From Pseudonocardia autotrophica (GTDB taxonomy: Bacteria > Actinomycetota > Actinomycetes > Mycobacteriales > Pseudonocardiaceae), in assembly GCF_000717175.1 (NCBI RefSeq), contig NZ_JNYD01000003.1, positions 558,001 through 622,000 on the forward strand: a stretch of DNA of 64,000 bases. Direction: 5' to 3'. The first letter of the stretch is position 1. Every line of letters begins with the position of its first letter. The translations under genes and the position numbers were made by a program. Of the stretch, positions 15,294-24,183 are shown piece by piece. The notes beneath the pieces were generated by a model. That model was not told the DNA's origin and did not search any database. It worked only from the letters and a program-made list of their open reading frames with translations.

Positions 15294-16616
15294 ATGGCAG
15301 CGCTGGTCACCGAGGGCAGGAACGACGGCATCGCCGTCGACCCGGCCCCCCGTCCCTGGGCCCGCCGGGCCTTCCCGTGGATCGTCTTCGCCCTCACGTT
15401 CGGGCTCCTGCTGTCGGACTACATGTCCCGGCAGGTCCTGTCCGCGGTCTTCCCGATGCTCAAGATGCAGTGGTCGCTGACCGACACCCAGCTCGGGGCG
15501 CTCACCAGCGTCGTCGCGCTGACGGTGGGCGTTCTCGCCGTCCCGCTGTCGCTGCTCGGCGACCGGTGGGGCCGGGTCCGCTCGATCGTCCTCATGGGCA
15601 CGATCTGGAGCCTGGCCACGGCCGGCTCGGCCCTGGCGGCCGGCTACGGCCAGCTGATGCTGTCCCGCCTGCTCATCGGGGTGGGGGAGGCCGCCTACGG
15701 CAGCGTCGGGCTGGCCGTCGTCCTCGCCGTGTTCCCCTTCTACCGCCGCGCCTCCCTGACCGGCGCGTTCATGGCCGGTGGCTCGTTCGGCGCCGTGATC
15801 GGAACCGCCCTGGGCGGCGCCATCGCCGTCACCTTCGGCTGGCGCTGGTCGTTCGGCGTCATGGCGATCATCGGGCTGGTCCTGGTCGCCCTCTTCCGGG
15901 TGTTCGTCAGCAACGCCACGCTCGACCGGCACAAGGTCACCGACGGGGCCGAGGGCGAGCCGGTCGCGGGGGTCGGCGAGAAGGCGCGCCTGCGCACGCT
16001 GTTCGGCACGCCGTCGGTCGTCGCCGCCTACATCGGCAGCGGTCTGCAGCTGTTCATCGCCGGCTCGCTGTTCGCGTGGCTGCCCAGCTACCTCAACCGC
16101 GCCTACCAGCTGCCCGCCGACGAGGCGGCCGGCGTCGCGGCGATCGCCATCCTGCTCATGGGTGCCGGCATGATCGTCTGCGGCATGGTCACCGACCGGC
16201 TGAGCCGGCGCCTGGCCCTCCGCAAGTGGACGACGGCGATCGTGTACAGCCTCGTGTCCCTGGTCTTCCTCGGGGTCGGGTTCGCCGTCGCGCCGGGTGG
16301 CGCGCAGCTCCTGCTGCTGGCGGTCGGCGTCTTCTTCGCCGCCGGCACCTCGGGCCCGGCCGGCGCGATGGTCTCCAACCTGACCTGCGAGTCGATCCGG
16401 GCGACGGCGCTCGGCACGCTCACGCTGGCCAACAACCTGCTCGGCCTCGCCGCCGGGCCGCTGATCACCGGCATCCTGGCCGACGAGCTCGGTCTGCTCG
16501 GCGCGATGAAGGTCGTTCCGATGGTCGGGGTCGGCGCGCTGATCGCGCTGGTCATCGGGCGCAGGTGCTACCCGGCCAGCCTCGCCCGGGTCAACCGTGA
16601 GCGGGTGGCCGCGTGA
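15294..16616 (+). CDS. MFS transporter
   Basis: A 440-residue protein with about 12 membrane segments and the MFS loop 2-3 motif GDRWGRVRS (near residue 95), repeated as VTDRLSRRLALRKW in the second half. The start is ATG 15294 with GACGGGAGC upstream, 14 bp after the BKACE stop. It most likely imports the substrate of the operon; it resembles anion:cation symporter members of the MFS that carry organic acids. The stop overlaps the next start by 4 bp. Confidence 0.85.
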   Translation: MAALVTEGRNDGIAVDPAPRPWARRAFPWIVFALTFGLLLSDYMSRQVLSAVFPMLKMQWSLTDTQLGALTSVVALTVGVLAVPLSLLGDRWGRVRSIVLMGTIWSLATAGSALAAGYGQLMLSRLLIGVGEAAYGSVGLAVVLAVFPFYRRASLTGAFMAGGSFGAVIGTALGGAIAVTFGWRWSFGVMAIIGLVLVALFRVFVSNATLDRHKVTDGAEGEPVAGVGEKARLRTLFGTPSVVAAYIGSGLQLFIAGSLFAWLPSYLNRAYQLPADEAAGVAAIAILLMGAGMIVCGMVTDRLSRRLALRKWTTAIVYSLVSLVFLGVGFAVAPGGAQLLLLAVGVFFAAGTSGPAGAMVSNLTCESIRATALGTLTLANNLLGLAAGPLITGILADELGLLGAMKVVPMVGVGALIALVIGRRCYPASLARVNRERVAA

Positions 16617-17665
16617 CCCGGCCGACCGCCCTCGTCCCCGCCGGACCGCACGCTGCGGATGCGGCGGCACCGGCCGGGGAGAGCCGGCCGACGCTCTGGG
16701 TGGGGCTGCTCGTCGCGGCCCTCGGTCTGGGTGGGGCGATGCTCGCGCACAGCCTGGTGCCGGCGGTCGGTGTCCTCACCTGGGCGGTCGCGCTGGGAAT
16801 GGTCGCCGGGAACACGGGCGTCCTCCCGGCGGCGGCGCGCCAGGCGCTGAGCGGCCTCACCCGGCGGCTGCTGCGGATCGGGATCGTGCTGCTCGGTTTC
16901 AGCGTCTCCTTCGGCGCGATCGCCGCGCTGGGGCCGGGCACCATCGCTCTCGTCGCCGTCACCCTCGTGACCACGCTGGTGGTCACCACCTGGCTGGGCA
17001 ACCGGGCCCGCCTCGGCCGGGCCCGCAGCCTGCTGCTGGGCACCGGCTTCGCGATCTGCGGTGCCTCGGCCATCGCGGCCATGGAGGACACCGCCGGCGG
17101 CGACGACGAGGACGTCGCCGTCGGGATCGCGATGGTCACGCTCTTCGGCACGCTGGCGATGGTGCTGCTGCCGCTGCTGCGGCACCCGCTCGGCCTCAGC
17201 GACCAGCAGTTCGGCGTCTGGGCCGGCGCGAGCATCCAGGAGGTCGGCCAGGTCGTCGCGGCGGCCGGGGCAGGGGGCGCCGCCGTCGTGGCCGTCGCCG
17301 TCGTCGTCAAGCTGACGCGGGTGCTGCTCCTGGCCCCCGTCGTCGCCGCGGTGAGCGTCCGGCGCCGGATGACCGATCCCGCCCGGAGGTCGACGGGCAC
17401 GCGCCCGCCGATCGTCCCGCTGTTCGTGCTCGGGTTCGTCGCCTGCGTCGCCGTGCGCAGCACCGGGGTCGTGCCCACGACCGCGCTCGACGTCCTCGCC
17501 CAGGTGCAGGTCGCCGCACTCGGCGCGGCGCTGTTCGGCATGGGTGCGGGCGTGCAGATCCCCGCACTCTTCCGTCGCGGCGGCGCCGCCGTCGTGGTGG
17601 CGACGCTCTCGACGCTCGTGGTGGCCGGCGTCTCGCTGGCCGGGGTCGTGCTGCTCGGTCCCTGA
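16613..17665 (+). CDS. YeiH/UPF0324-type putative sulfate exporter
   Basis: A 350-residue membrane protein with about 10 helices. The UPF0324 features are visible: LRIGIVLLGFSVSFGAI, GTGFAICGASAIAAMEDTAG and GVWAGASIQEVGQVVAAA. Members are annotated as putative sulfate or sulfite exporters, sometimes found next to taurine or sulfonate degradation genes. The GTG start (16613) overlaps the MFS stop by 4 bp, so the two are co-translated. Its presence suggests that the dioxygenase or a later step releases sulfite or sulfate. Confidence 0.82.
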   Translation: MTRPTALVPAGPHAADAAAPAGESRPTLWVGLLVAALGLGGAMLAHSLVPAVGVLTWAVALGMVAGNTGVLPAAARQALSGLTRRLLRIGIVLLGFSVSFGAIAALGPGTIALVAVTLVTTLVVTTWLGNRARLGRARSLLLGTGFAICGASAIAAMEDTAGGDDEDVAVGIAMVTLFGTLAMVLLPLLRHPLGLSDQQFGVWAGASIQEVGQVVAAAGAGGAAVVAVAVVVKLTRVLLLAPVVAAVSVRRRMTDPARRSTGTRPPIVPLFVLGFVACVAVRSTGVVPTTALDVLAQVQVAALGAALFGMGAGVQIPALFRRGGAAVVVATLSTLVVAGVSLAGVVLLGP

Positions 17666-17771
17666 GCCCGGGTCGCACCGCGGCGAGCTTCTCGGTCTCC
17701 GCGCGGGTGGACACCCGTCAGGGCCGGGTAGCCCGGCCGGGAGAGCTACATCTCGGAGTGAGGGGATCCTC

Positions 17772-18107
17772 ATGGGCGAGGACCGACACGTGGATCTAGG
17801 AGCCGTCGACCTGTACGGGCTCATCGAACAGCTCCTTGTCAGCGGGCCCGCTGCGGGCGCCCCGCGCGCGGGCACGGGAGCGGCCCGTCGCGACGATGCG
17901 CTGGCGGCGGTGGCGGAACTGACCCGCATGCTCGAGGTGCCGGCCGAGGCGTCGGACGTCGACCTCGACCAGGCGCGCGCGAGGGTGACGCTCCTGCTGG
18001 TCATCCGCGACTTCGTCGAACCCACGGGCGAGGGCGCCGACGAGCACGTGCGGCGCTACCTCGACGAGGTGCTGGGTCGGATGCGCCGCGAGCGGGGCAC
18101 CGGCTAG
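17772..18107 (+). CDS. Hypothetical acidic protein (111 residues)
   Basis: Begins at ATG 17772 with GAGGGG upstream, about 106 bp after the exporter gene, so it may be separately transcribed. The sequence is helical (DLYGLIEQLLVSGPA... ALAAVAELTRMLEVPAEASDVDLDQARARVTLLLVIRDFVEP... VRRYLDEVLGRMRRERGTG). No membrane segment or known motif. I do not recognise the family. Confidence 0.55.
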   Translation: MGEDRHVDLGAVDLYGLIEQLLVSGPAAGAPRAGTGAARRDDALAAVAELTRMLEVPAEASDVDLDQARARVTLLLVIRDFVEPTGEGADEHVRRYLDEVLGRMRRERGTG

Positions 18108-18157
18108 ATGGTCCAGCAACGGAGATCAGTGACGCGGACGGCGCCGTCAGGGGACGG

Positions 18158-18547
18158 TCACCCCTTCACGTAGGAGAGGATCTCGGCGACCTTCCCGTCG
18201 CGGACGCGCACGACGTCGACCCCTCGGACATGCCCGCCGTCGAAGCGGCAGGTCCAGCGCACCGTCGCACGATCACCACAGGCGAACATCTCCTCACCGT
18301 CGAAGACCGGGGAGGAGCCGAGGAAGGCCGCCATCGCCAGCCGCACCGCCGCCTGCCCCTCGTGGCGTCGGCCGTCAGGGGCCGGTGCGAAGGACTCCCA
18401 GACGCAGTCGTCGGTCATGGCCGCCATGAAGGCGTCGATGTCGCCGCGATCGAATGCGGCATCGAGTCGCCTGACGGCCTCGATCGTCGCGCGCGTCGCC
18501 TCGTCGTCCATGCCGTCCCCCGAGGTTCTTGCCGGCGGTGAGGTCAT
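18158..18547 (-). CDS. SnoaL/NTF2-like protein
   Basis: A 129-residue protein with the NTF2-like alpha-beta cone pattern: helix ATIEAVRRLDAAFDRGDIDAFMAAMTDDCVWE, then beta strands ending VRGVDVVRVRDGKVAEILSYVKG. ATG 18547 overlaps the ClC gene stop (ATGA), so it is co-translated with the channel; a second ATG lies at 18511. Such proteins serve as small hydrolases, isomerases or ligand binders. The link with a ClC channel is unexplained. Confidence 0.75.
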   Translation of the reverse strand: MTSPPARTSGDGMDDEATRATIEAVRRLDAAFDRGDIDAFMAAMTDDCVWESFAPAPDGRRHEGQAAVRLAMAAFLGSSPVFDGEEMFACGDRATVRWTCRFDGGHVRGVDVVRVRDGKVAEILSYVKG

Positions 18548-19944
18548 TCCCCCTGTACCGCGCCCGTGGCCGGCTTCGGCGGCTCCGCTGGTCTCGCTGT
18601 GGCGGCGCGGGCACGCTTGCGGCTGACCAGGAGGAACTTGACGCTCTCCATGGTGAGGAAGGCGGTGACGACGGCGATGAGCACGGGTGCGGTCTGGAGG
18701 GCTCCCACCTGGGTCAGGAACGCGGCCATCAGGACCATGGCGAACGGAGCGGCCACCAGCGCCCCCGGAACAGCGGCCAGCAGACAGCTGAACGCCAGCC
18801 CCAGGGGCACGGCGGGTATCACCTCGTGGACGAGGATCCCGGCCGCTCCACCGATGAACAGCGACGGGAAGATGGGGCCGCCCACGAAGCCACTGCCTTG
18901 GCTGACGGCGAAGGTGAGCATCTTCGCGACGAGCGTGGCGACGAGGACGCCCAGCCCGAGGGTCCCCGCGCCACCGAGCATCGTCTTGAGCTGGTCGGCG
19001 CCGCTGAACATGGTCAGCGGCAGGGCCACGCCGACGACCCCGAAGATCACCCCGCCCAGCACGGACTTGGCGACGGCCGGGACCTTCAGCAGGCCGAACA
19101 GCCGCGACGCCCCCTGGATGAAGCCGACCAGCAGTGTCACGAGCACGGCCGCGAACAGGCCGAGGGGGATCGCGGCGACCAGGTGCCAGTCCTCGAACCC
19201 GTACCGGGGCACCCTGTAGTCGCCCAGGAACACCGCGCCGGCGATGGCGAAGTAGACGCCGAACGAGACGCTGGACGCCACGATCTGAGCGGCGAGGGCC
19301 TTCGTGAACCGCTGCCCGCCCGGACGGGCGATCTCCATGATCAGCATCACCACGATCACGGTGCTGGAGAACAGTCCGCCGTAGGCGCCTGCGAAGCCGG
19401 CCAGGGTGTTCACCTGGCCGTCCGATGTCGTGAGCCCTCGTCGCCGGGCGAGCCAGCTGCCCGCCCCGCCACCCATCGACCCCAGAGCCTTCTCCGGGCC
19501 GAGACTGGCTCCGCCGATCAGCGACACCGCGGAGACGGCCGCGATCCCCGGCACCAGCCTCGGGTCGACGTGCTCGGTCTGCAGGTCCTCGAACAGGCCG
19601 GGGGTCCGCCAGGGCAGCCGGGTCAGGCGACGCACCAGGCCGACCGCGACGCCCGCCGCAGCGGCGACCGCCACCCACCACCAGTGCCCGCCGAACCATC
19701 CCGGCCGGGCATCGTCGTACCACGTGCCCCCGAACGTGATCACTCCGACGAATATCAGGGCGGCGAACGCGCCGAACACCCCGAGGACCACCGCGTGCCC
19801 GATCAGGACCCAGAACTCCCGCTTCTGGACGACCGGTGGAGCGACGGCCGGCTCCGGCGCCGCGGTCACGACGTGGACCTCGGCGAAGCTGGGCCTGAGC
19901 GAGGGCGTCGGTGACCCCCAGGTGACCGGAGTTCGGGACACCAC
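18544..19944 (-). CDS. ClC-family chloride channel or H+/Cl- antiporter
   Basis: A 466-residue membrane protein of the ClC family with about 10-12 membrane helices. The signature GGASLGPEKALG (144-155) corresponds to the GREGP anion-binding loop, with E151 at the gating-glutamate position. GSGFVGGPIFPSLFIGGAAG corresponds to the second selectivity segment (GxFxP). There is an Ala/Pro-rich cytosolic C-terminus and no CBS domains. It could exchange Cl- (or F-/NO3-) for H+. It is followed by the overlapping NTF2-like gene. Confidence 0.88.
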   Translation of the reverse strand: MVSRTPVTWGSPTPSLRPSFAEVHVVTAAPEPAVAPPVVQKREFWVLIGHAVVLGVFGAFAALIFVGVITFGGTWYDDARPGWFGGHWWWVAVAAAAGVAVGLVRRLTRLPWRTPGLFEDLQTEHVDPRLVPGIAAVSAVSLIGGASLGPEKALGSMGGGAGSWLARRRGLTTSDGQVNTLAGFAGAYGGLFSSTVIVVMLIMEIARPGGQRFTKALAAQIVASSVSFGVYFAIAGAVFLGDYRVPRYGFEDWHLVAAIPLGLFAAVLVTLLVGFIQGASRLFGLLKVPAVAKSVLGGVIFGVVGVALPLTMFSGADQLKTMLGGAGTLGLGVLVATLVAKMLTFAVSQGSGFVGGPIFPSLFIGGAAGILVHEVIPAVPLGLAFSCLLAAVPGALVAAPFAMVLMAAFLTQVGALQTAPVLIAVVTAFLTMESVKFLLVSRKRARAATARPAEPPKPATGAVQGE

Positions 19945-20109
19945 CCACTCATGCTTGACCAGCTTCCTGACGCCGGGGTCCTACCGGTCACGCCCGCAAC
20001 CCACCCATCACCTACACGGTGGGCCGCTCTCGGGCCGGTGCATCTCGCCCGTCCCGGGTGACAGTCCGCGTGCGGTGCGATCGCCGGGGCCGCGGAGGAG
20101 CCTGCGGCG

Positions 20110-20739
20110 TCAGCGGCTCCGGCCTGTCCGACCGCGCTCGACCGCCCCGGCGATGACCTTGACGGCGAGGCCGAGCACCACCAGGTCGGCGACCATCTGG
20201 ACGGTCACCAGCACACGGGCCGCTTGGCTGTGGGCGGTGATGTCGCCGAATCCGACGGTGCTGAACACGGTGACCGTGAAGTACAGGCCGTCGGTGTGGG
20301 TCAGCGGCTCGCCGAAGCTGTCGGCGTACAGCCCGGCCAGGACGACGTAGGTCGACGCGAAGAGCAGCAGGAAGAACGGCACGCTCGTGGCCAGCGCCTC
20401 CACGGCACGCAGCCTGGGGAACGGTGACTCGACGATCCAGTGGACCTGAACGGCGACCAGGGCGGTGAATCCCACCAGCCCGACCAGGAGCATGGTCAGC
20501 GCCGCCGGGAACGAGCAGTTGTCCAGGGGCAACACGTAGTACAGCGTCAGCAGCGCGGCGACCGAGGCGACGACCCGGAAGATCGTCCGGGCGATCAGGC
20601 CCACCGAGGGTCGGGCCTCCGCCTGCCCCGGGGCTGCCGTGCCGTCGGGAATCATCACGATGCCCGTCGCAGTGTTCTCGCCCGCATACCGCGTCTCCCC
20701 GCGGAGCCCGAATTCGCGATCAGCTCGTCCGTGCGACAC
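20110..20739 (-). CDS. Ion-channel protein with K+ selectivity filter
   Basis: A 209-residue protein. Membrane helices lie at about 48-70, 78-98, 118-138 and 178-198, with a pore helix and filter TVGFGD (161-166) before the last one (Ion_trans_2 type). The layout is two helices followed by a two-helix K+ channel pore. There is no RCK/TrkA domain at the C-terminus. It is transcribed alone with a 192-bp gap to the divergent nitrile hydratase operon. Potassium conduction is a family-based inference. Confidence 0.85.
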   Translation of the reverse strand: MSHGRADREFGLRGETRYAGENTATGIVMIPDGTAAPGQAEARPSVGLIARTIFRVVASVAALLTLYYVLPLDNCSFPAALTMLLVGLVGFTALVAVQVHWIVESPFPRLRAVEALATSVPFFLLLFASTYVVLAGLYADSFGEPLTHTDGLYFTVTVFSTVGFGDITAHSQAARVLVTVQMVADLVVLGLAVKVIAGAVERGRTGRSR

Positions 20740-20931
20740 GACCTCGTGGCGCCCGGCCCCGTGGGCGATCGTCGCCGGGCACCACGAGCCCGGTCAGGGC
20801 CGAAAGCCACCGGAGCCGGGTGGCCTTCGTTCCGTACGGGGTACTCGTCGTGGCGATCGACCCGGGGACGTGGCCGAGCGCGAGCTCTCTCGACATCGAC
20901 CGTGTCGGAGGTCGTGAGGTAGGAAGGGCTC

Positions 20932-21216
20932 GTGAGCCGCATGAACGACGTCGGCGGGATGAGCGGGTTCGCACCCATCGTCGAGGAGCCCGACGAGCCG
21001 CGCTTCCACGCCGACTGGGAGGCGCACGTGTTCGCGCTCAACGCCGCCCTGGTCCGGCGCGGGGTCTACAACCTCGACGAGTTCCGCGACGCGCAGGAGC
21101 GGCTGCCGGTGCGGGAGTACCTGGCCGCCTCCTACTACGAGCGGTGGTTCGCCGCGATCCGCATGCTCCTGGCGGAGAAGGGCGTCGCGACCGCCGAGGA
21201 GCTCACGCATGGCTGA
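20932..21216 (+). CDS. Nitrile hydratase beta subunit, N-terminal half (or P14K-like accessory protein)
   Basis: A 94-residue helical protein (MNDVGGMSGF... FHADWEAHVFALNAALVRRGVYNLDEFRDAQERLPVREYLAASYYERWFAAIRMLLAEKGV) that matches the N-terminal domain of NHase beta. The same fold is used by the P14K activator. The start is GTG 20932 or ATG 20941; AGGAAGG at 20921-20927 lies between ideal spacings for the two. It overlaps the next gene by 8 bp in a different frame. This layout recalls the three-subunit toyocamycin nitrile hydratase (ToyJKL) and thiocyanate hydrolase. Confidence 0.8.
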   Translation: MSRMNDVGGMSGFAPIVEEPDEPRFHADWEAHVFALNAALVRRGVYNLDEFRDAQERLPVREYLAASYYERWFAAIRMLLAEKGVATAEELTHG

Positions 21217-21484
21217 CCGGTTCGCGCCGGGCGACCGGGTGCGCACCCGGTCGGTCGACGTCGCGGGCCACACCCGGCTGCCGGGCTACGCCCGCGGGGC
21301 GGTCGGCACCGTGGTGGAACTCGCGGGCCGGCACCCGCTGGCCGACGAGCGGGCCCGCGGCCGGGACGCGGAGCCGCACGCCGTGTACCACGTGCGCTTC
21401 GCGGCGGCGGACCTGTTCGGCGCCGGCGACCACAGCGTCGTCGTGGAGCTGTGGGAGGACTACCTGGTGGAGGAGCGGGCATGA
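21209..21484 (+). CDS. Nitrile hydratase beta subunit, C-terminal SH3-like half
   Basis: A 91-residue SH3-like beta barrel: FAPGDRVRTRS... GHTRLPGYARGAVGTVVELAGRHPLAD... AVYHVRFAAADLFGAGDHSVVVELWEDYLVEERA. This corresponds to the C-terminal domain of NHase beta that packs on the metal site. ATG 21209 lies inside the previous gene, and the stop overlaps the alpha start (ATGA at 21481). Separate coding of the two beta halves is known for ToyK/ToyL-type enzymes. A recent frameshift in a normal beta gene is less likely, because both pieces have clean ends. Confidence 0.82.
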   Translation: MADRFAPGDRVRTRSVDVAGHTRLPGYARGAVGTVVELAGRHPLADERARGRDAEPHAVYHVRFAAADLFGAGDHSVVVELWEDYLVEERA

Positions 21485-22086
21485 GCGGGGAACACGCGAG
21501 CTCGACGATCTCGGCCGAGGTCCGGCACGTCGAGTCGCTGCTGGAGGCAAGAGGTCTGCTGGAGCCGGGGGAGATCGACACCCGCATCGACGAGTTCCTC
21601 GCCGGGGGGAGCCCGGCCAACGGAGCGCGGATCGTGGCGCGCGCGTGGACCGATCCGGGGTTCGCGGAGCGCCTGCTGGCCGACGCCAACGCCGCCATCC
21701 GCGAGGTGGGCCTCTCCATGGCGGGCGGGATCCAGGAGCAGCGGCTGAAGGTGGTGGCCAACGGGGTGGGCGCGGACGGGACGGAGGAGCACCACGTCGT
21801 GGTCTGCACGCTCTGCTCCTGCTACCCGATCGCGCTGCTCGGGCCCTCGCCCAGCTGGTACAAGAGCGAGGCCTACCGCTCCCGGGTGGTGCGCGACCCG
21901 CGCGGCGTGCTGCGCGAGTTCGGCCTGGTGCTGCCGGACTCGGTGGCGATCTCGGTGTGGGACGCGAGCGCGGAGTCCCGCTACATGGTCCTGCCCCGCA
22001 GGCCGGACGGCACCGACGGCCTCTCCGAGGAGCAGCTCGCCGGGCTCGTCACGCGGAAGGGTCTGATCGGCACCGCCGCGGTCTGA
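21481..22086 (+). CDS. Nitrile hydratase / thiocyanate hydrolase alpha-type catalytic subunit, Co type
   Basis: A 201-residue subunit with the metal claw VCTLCSCYP: C109, T110, L111, C112, S113, C114. Thr in the second position is the Co(III)-type signature (Ser is typical of Fe enzymes); C112 and C114 are the cysteines normally oxidised. WYKSEAYRSRVVRDPRGVL and the C-terminal RYMVLPRRP... GLSEEQLAGLV are family hallmarks. Together with the two small subunits it should hydrate a nitrile to an amide, or thiocyanate to COS. No dedicated cobalt activator gene follows, so one of the small proteins may supply that role. Confidence 0.87.
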   Translation: MSGEHASSTISAEVRHVESLLEARGLLEPGEIDTRIDEFLAGGSPANGARIVARAWTDPGFAERLLADANAAIREVGLSMAGGIQEQRLKVVANGVGADGTEEHHVVVCTLCSCYPIALLGPSPSWYKSEAYRSRVVRDPRGVLREFGLVLPDSVAISVWDASAESRYMVLPRRPDGTDGLSEEQLAGLVTRKGLIGTAAV

Positions 22087-22308
22087 GCTCCGGTCCCGGC
22101 TCTGCGGCGGGGGCGCACCGCTCGCGAACGTTTCGGTGACGGTCATCAATACGATCGGAATCGTGATCCTGCTCGTTCTCGCTTTCGAATGGAGGAGGGC
22201 GCAGGCTCCCGGAACGTCCGTCCCGGGTACTCCTGGCGCTCCGGCGGCCCAGAAGGGCACCGGACATTCTCCGTAGGGAGAGCGGCCGTGGCGGTGACCG
22301 TCGACCGG

Positions 22309-23118
22309 TCAGCGCGGGATCGTGAAGGCGGTGCGGAAGCGGTCGAGGGCCAGGTCCGAGTCGCCGGAGGCCCAGCCCTCGAGGCCGACCACGCCGGTGT
22401 AGCCCAGTCGGTCCAGCGCGGCGGCGACGGCGGGGTAGTGGATCTCGCCGGTTCCGGGTTCGCAGCGGCCGGGTACGTCGGCGACCTGGATCTCCCCGAC
22501 GAGCGGGAGGGCCCGTTCGACGAGCCGGACGAGGTTCCCCTCGCCGATCTGGGCGTGGTACAGGTCCAGGTTGAGCCGCAGGTGGGGACTGTCGACCGCC
22601 TCGACCAGGGCGATGGTGTCCGCGGCCCGGGCGAAGGGGACGCCGGGGTGGTCGACGGCGGTGTTGAGGTTCTCCAGCGTGAACACCCGCCCGGCCCGTT
22701 CGCCCAGCTCGGCGAGCCGCGTCAGGGTCTTTGCGGTGGTCAGCCACATCGTCGGGGTGACGATCTCGGACGGGATCACGGGCAGGCCGTCGCCGTCCAG
22801 TCCGGTGCCGTGCAGGTTGAGCCGGGGGCAGTCGAGCTGCTCGGCGACCTTCAGCGACTCCTCGGCGGTGCGCAGCAGCTCCTCGGCCCCGTCCGGGTCG
22901 GCCAGGGTGCCGGTGACGTAGCCGGTCATCGAGGAGAACGTCGCCCCCGTCGCGGCCAGGGCGTCGACGTCCTTGCGGGTCCAGTCCCAGATCTCGACCT
23001 CGTAGCCGAGCCCGGAGAGCCGCTCGACGCGCTCGAGGAAGGGCAGGTCGACGAACACCATCTCCGCGGAGACGGCGAGCCGGTAGGTGCTGCCGGTGTC
23101 GATCACAGCGTGGATCAC
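22309..23118 (-). CDS. Hydroxypyruvate isomerase-like TIM-barrel protein
   Basis: A 269-residue xylose isomerase-like barrel of the hydroxypyruvate isomerase group. Metal/substrate residues appear in FTLENLN, RLNLDLYHAQ, EIQVADVPGR and GLEGWA. The start overlaps the stop of the upstream dehydrogenase by 4 bp (ATGA), so the two form one operon. It probably isomerises a keto-sugar or inositol-derived compound made by the dehydrogenase. The gap 22087-22308 before it holds no gene. Confidence 0.82.
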   Translation of the reverse strand: MIHAVIDTGSTYRLAVSAEMVFVDLPFLERVERLSGLGYEVEIWDWTRKDVDALAATGATFSSMTGYVTGTLADPDGAEELLRTAEESLKVAEQLDCPRLNLHGTGLDGDGLPVIPSEIVTPTMWLTTAKTLTRLAELGERAGRVFTLENLNTAVDHPGVPFARAADTIALVEAVDSPHLRLNLDLYHAQIGEGNLVRLVERALPLVGEIQVADVPGRCEPGTGEIHYPAVAAALDRLGYTGVVGLEGWASGDSDLALDRFRTAFTIPR

Positions 23119-24146
23119 CGGGCCACCTCGGCGATCGTCACGGGGCGGTTCTCACGGACCGACCGCGCTGCCGCCTTCGCGATGGCCAGGGCCGCGCGAG
23201 CGTCCTCACCGCCGACCGGGGCCGGCCCACCGGTGCGCACGGCCTCGACGAACGCGGCCAGCTCGGCCACATAGGCGCCGGCGAGGAGTTCCTGGTCGCT
23301 GCGGGCGGTGTCGATCGCCCGCCCGGTGGCACCGGAGAAGACCATGCCGGTGGCCCGGCCGTCGCCCATGGTGGCCATGCCGCCGGAGCCGAAGACCTCG
23401 CCGCGGACGTCGTAGCCGTAGGCGGCCTGGAAGCAGGCCTCGGCGATCCCGGTCGCGCCGTTGTCGAACTTCACGGTGACCACGGCGGTGTCCAGCAGGC
23501 CGCGGTCCTTCCAGGCCGGCTCGACGAGGGCGTCCGCGGTCGCGTAGACCTCGACGGCCTCGGCGCCGGGGTTGAGGAACCGCAGGGTGTCGAAGTCGTG
23601 GATGAGGGTCTCGTTGAAGATCGTGTCGGCGGGGACCCACGACGGGTCGAAGCCGCCGGGGTCGCGGGTCACCGAGCGCAGCAGCCGCGGGGTGCCCAGC
23701 ACGCCCCGGTCGAGCAGCGCCCGCGCGGCGGCCCAGTCCGGGGCGAAGCGGCGGTTGAACCCGACCTGCAGCACCACCGCGGCCGCGCGGACGGCGTCGA
23801 TCGCCCGGTCCAGGTCGCCCAGCGACAGGGCGGCGGGCTTCTCGCAGAACACCGACTTCCCGGCCTGAGCCGCGGCGACGATCAGGTCGGTGTGGAAACG
23901 AGCCGGGGCGGCGATGACGACCGCCTCGACGGCCGGGTCGCCGAACGCCTGCGCCGGGTCGGTGTAGGCGGCGGGTGCGCCCCACCCCGCGGCGAGCTTC
24001 TCGGCCGTGCCGGGCGCGGGATCGGCCACGGCCACCAGCCGTGCGCCCGGAAGCCGCTGCGCGAGCGTCTCACCGTGATAGGCGCCCATCCGGCCCGACC
24101 CGATCAGGGCGACGCCGACCGGCGAACCACTGTCGACCTGGCTCAT
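23115..24146 (-). CDS. Gfo/Idh/MocA-family NAD(P)-dependent sugar or inositol dehydrogenase
   Basis: A 343-residue protein with an N-terminal Rossmann fold (VGVALIGSGRMGAYH, residues ~10-24), the EKP motif (VFCEKPAAL), and a C-terminal alpha/beta domain with NRRFAPDW and ETLIHDFDTLRFL (the His expected near the catalytic site). It resembles inositol 2-dehydrogenases. The start is ATG 24146, preceded by GAGGAGGAG; the earlier in-frame start lies in the operator region. Its promoter faces the lacI-type gene across two perfect inverted operators, so it is probably repressed by that regulator. Confidence 0.85.
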   Translation of the reverse strand: MSQVDSGSPVGVALIGSGRMGAYHGETLAQRLPGARLVAVADPAPGTAEKLAAGWGAPAAYTDPAQAFGDPAVEAVVIAAPARFHTDLIVAAAQAGKSVFCEKPAALSLGDLDRAIDAVRAAAVVLQVGFNRRFAPDWAAARALLDRGVLGTPRLLRSVTRDPGGFDPSWVPADTIFNETLIHDFDTLRFLNPGAEAVEVYATADALVEPAWKDRGLLDTAVVTVKFDNGATGIAEACFQAAYGYDVRGEVFGSGGMATMGDGRATGMVFSGATGRAIDTARSDQELLAGAYVAELAAFVEAVRTGGPAPVGGEDARAALAIAKAAARSVRENRPVTIAEVAR

Positions 24147-24183
24147 CTCACTCCTCCTCGAGCTGCATGCATCCACGCACGAG

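Noticed and set aside
20932..21484. Split beta nitrile hydratase as a sequencing frameshift
   Set aside because: Both pieces have clean ends, plausible starts and overlaps, and three-subunit enzymes of this layout are known; not excluded, but less likely.
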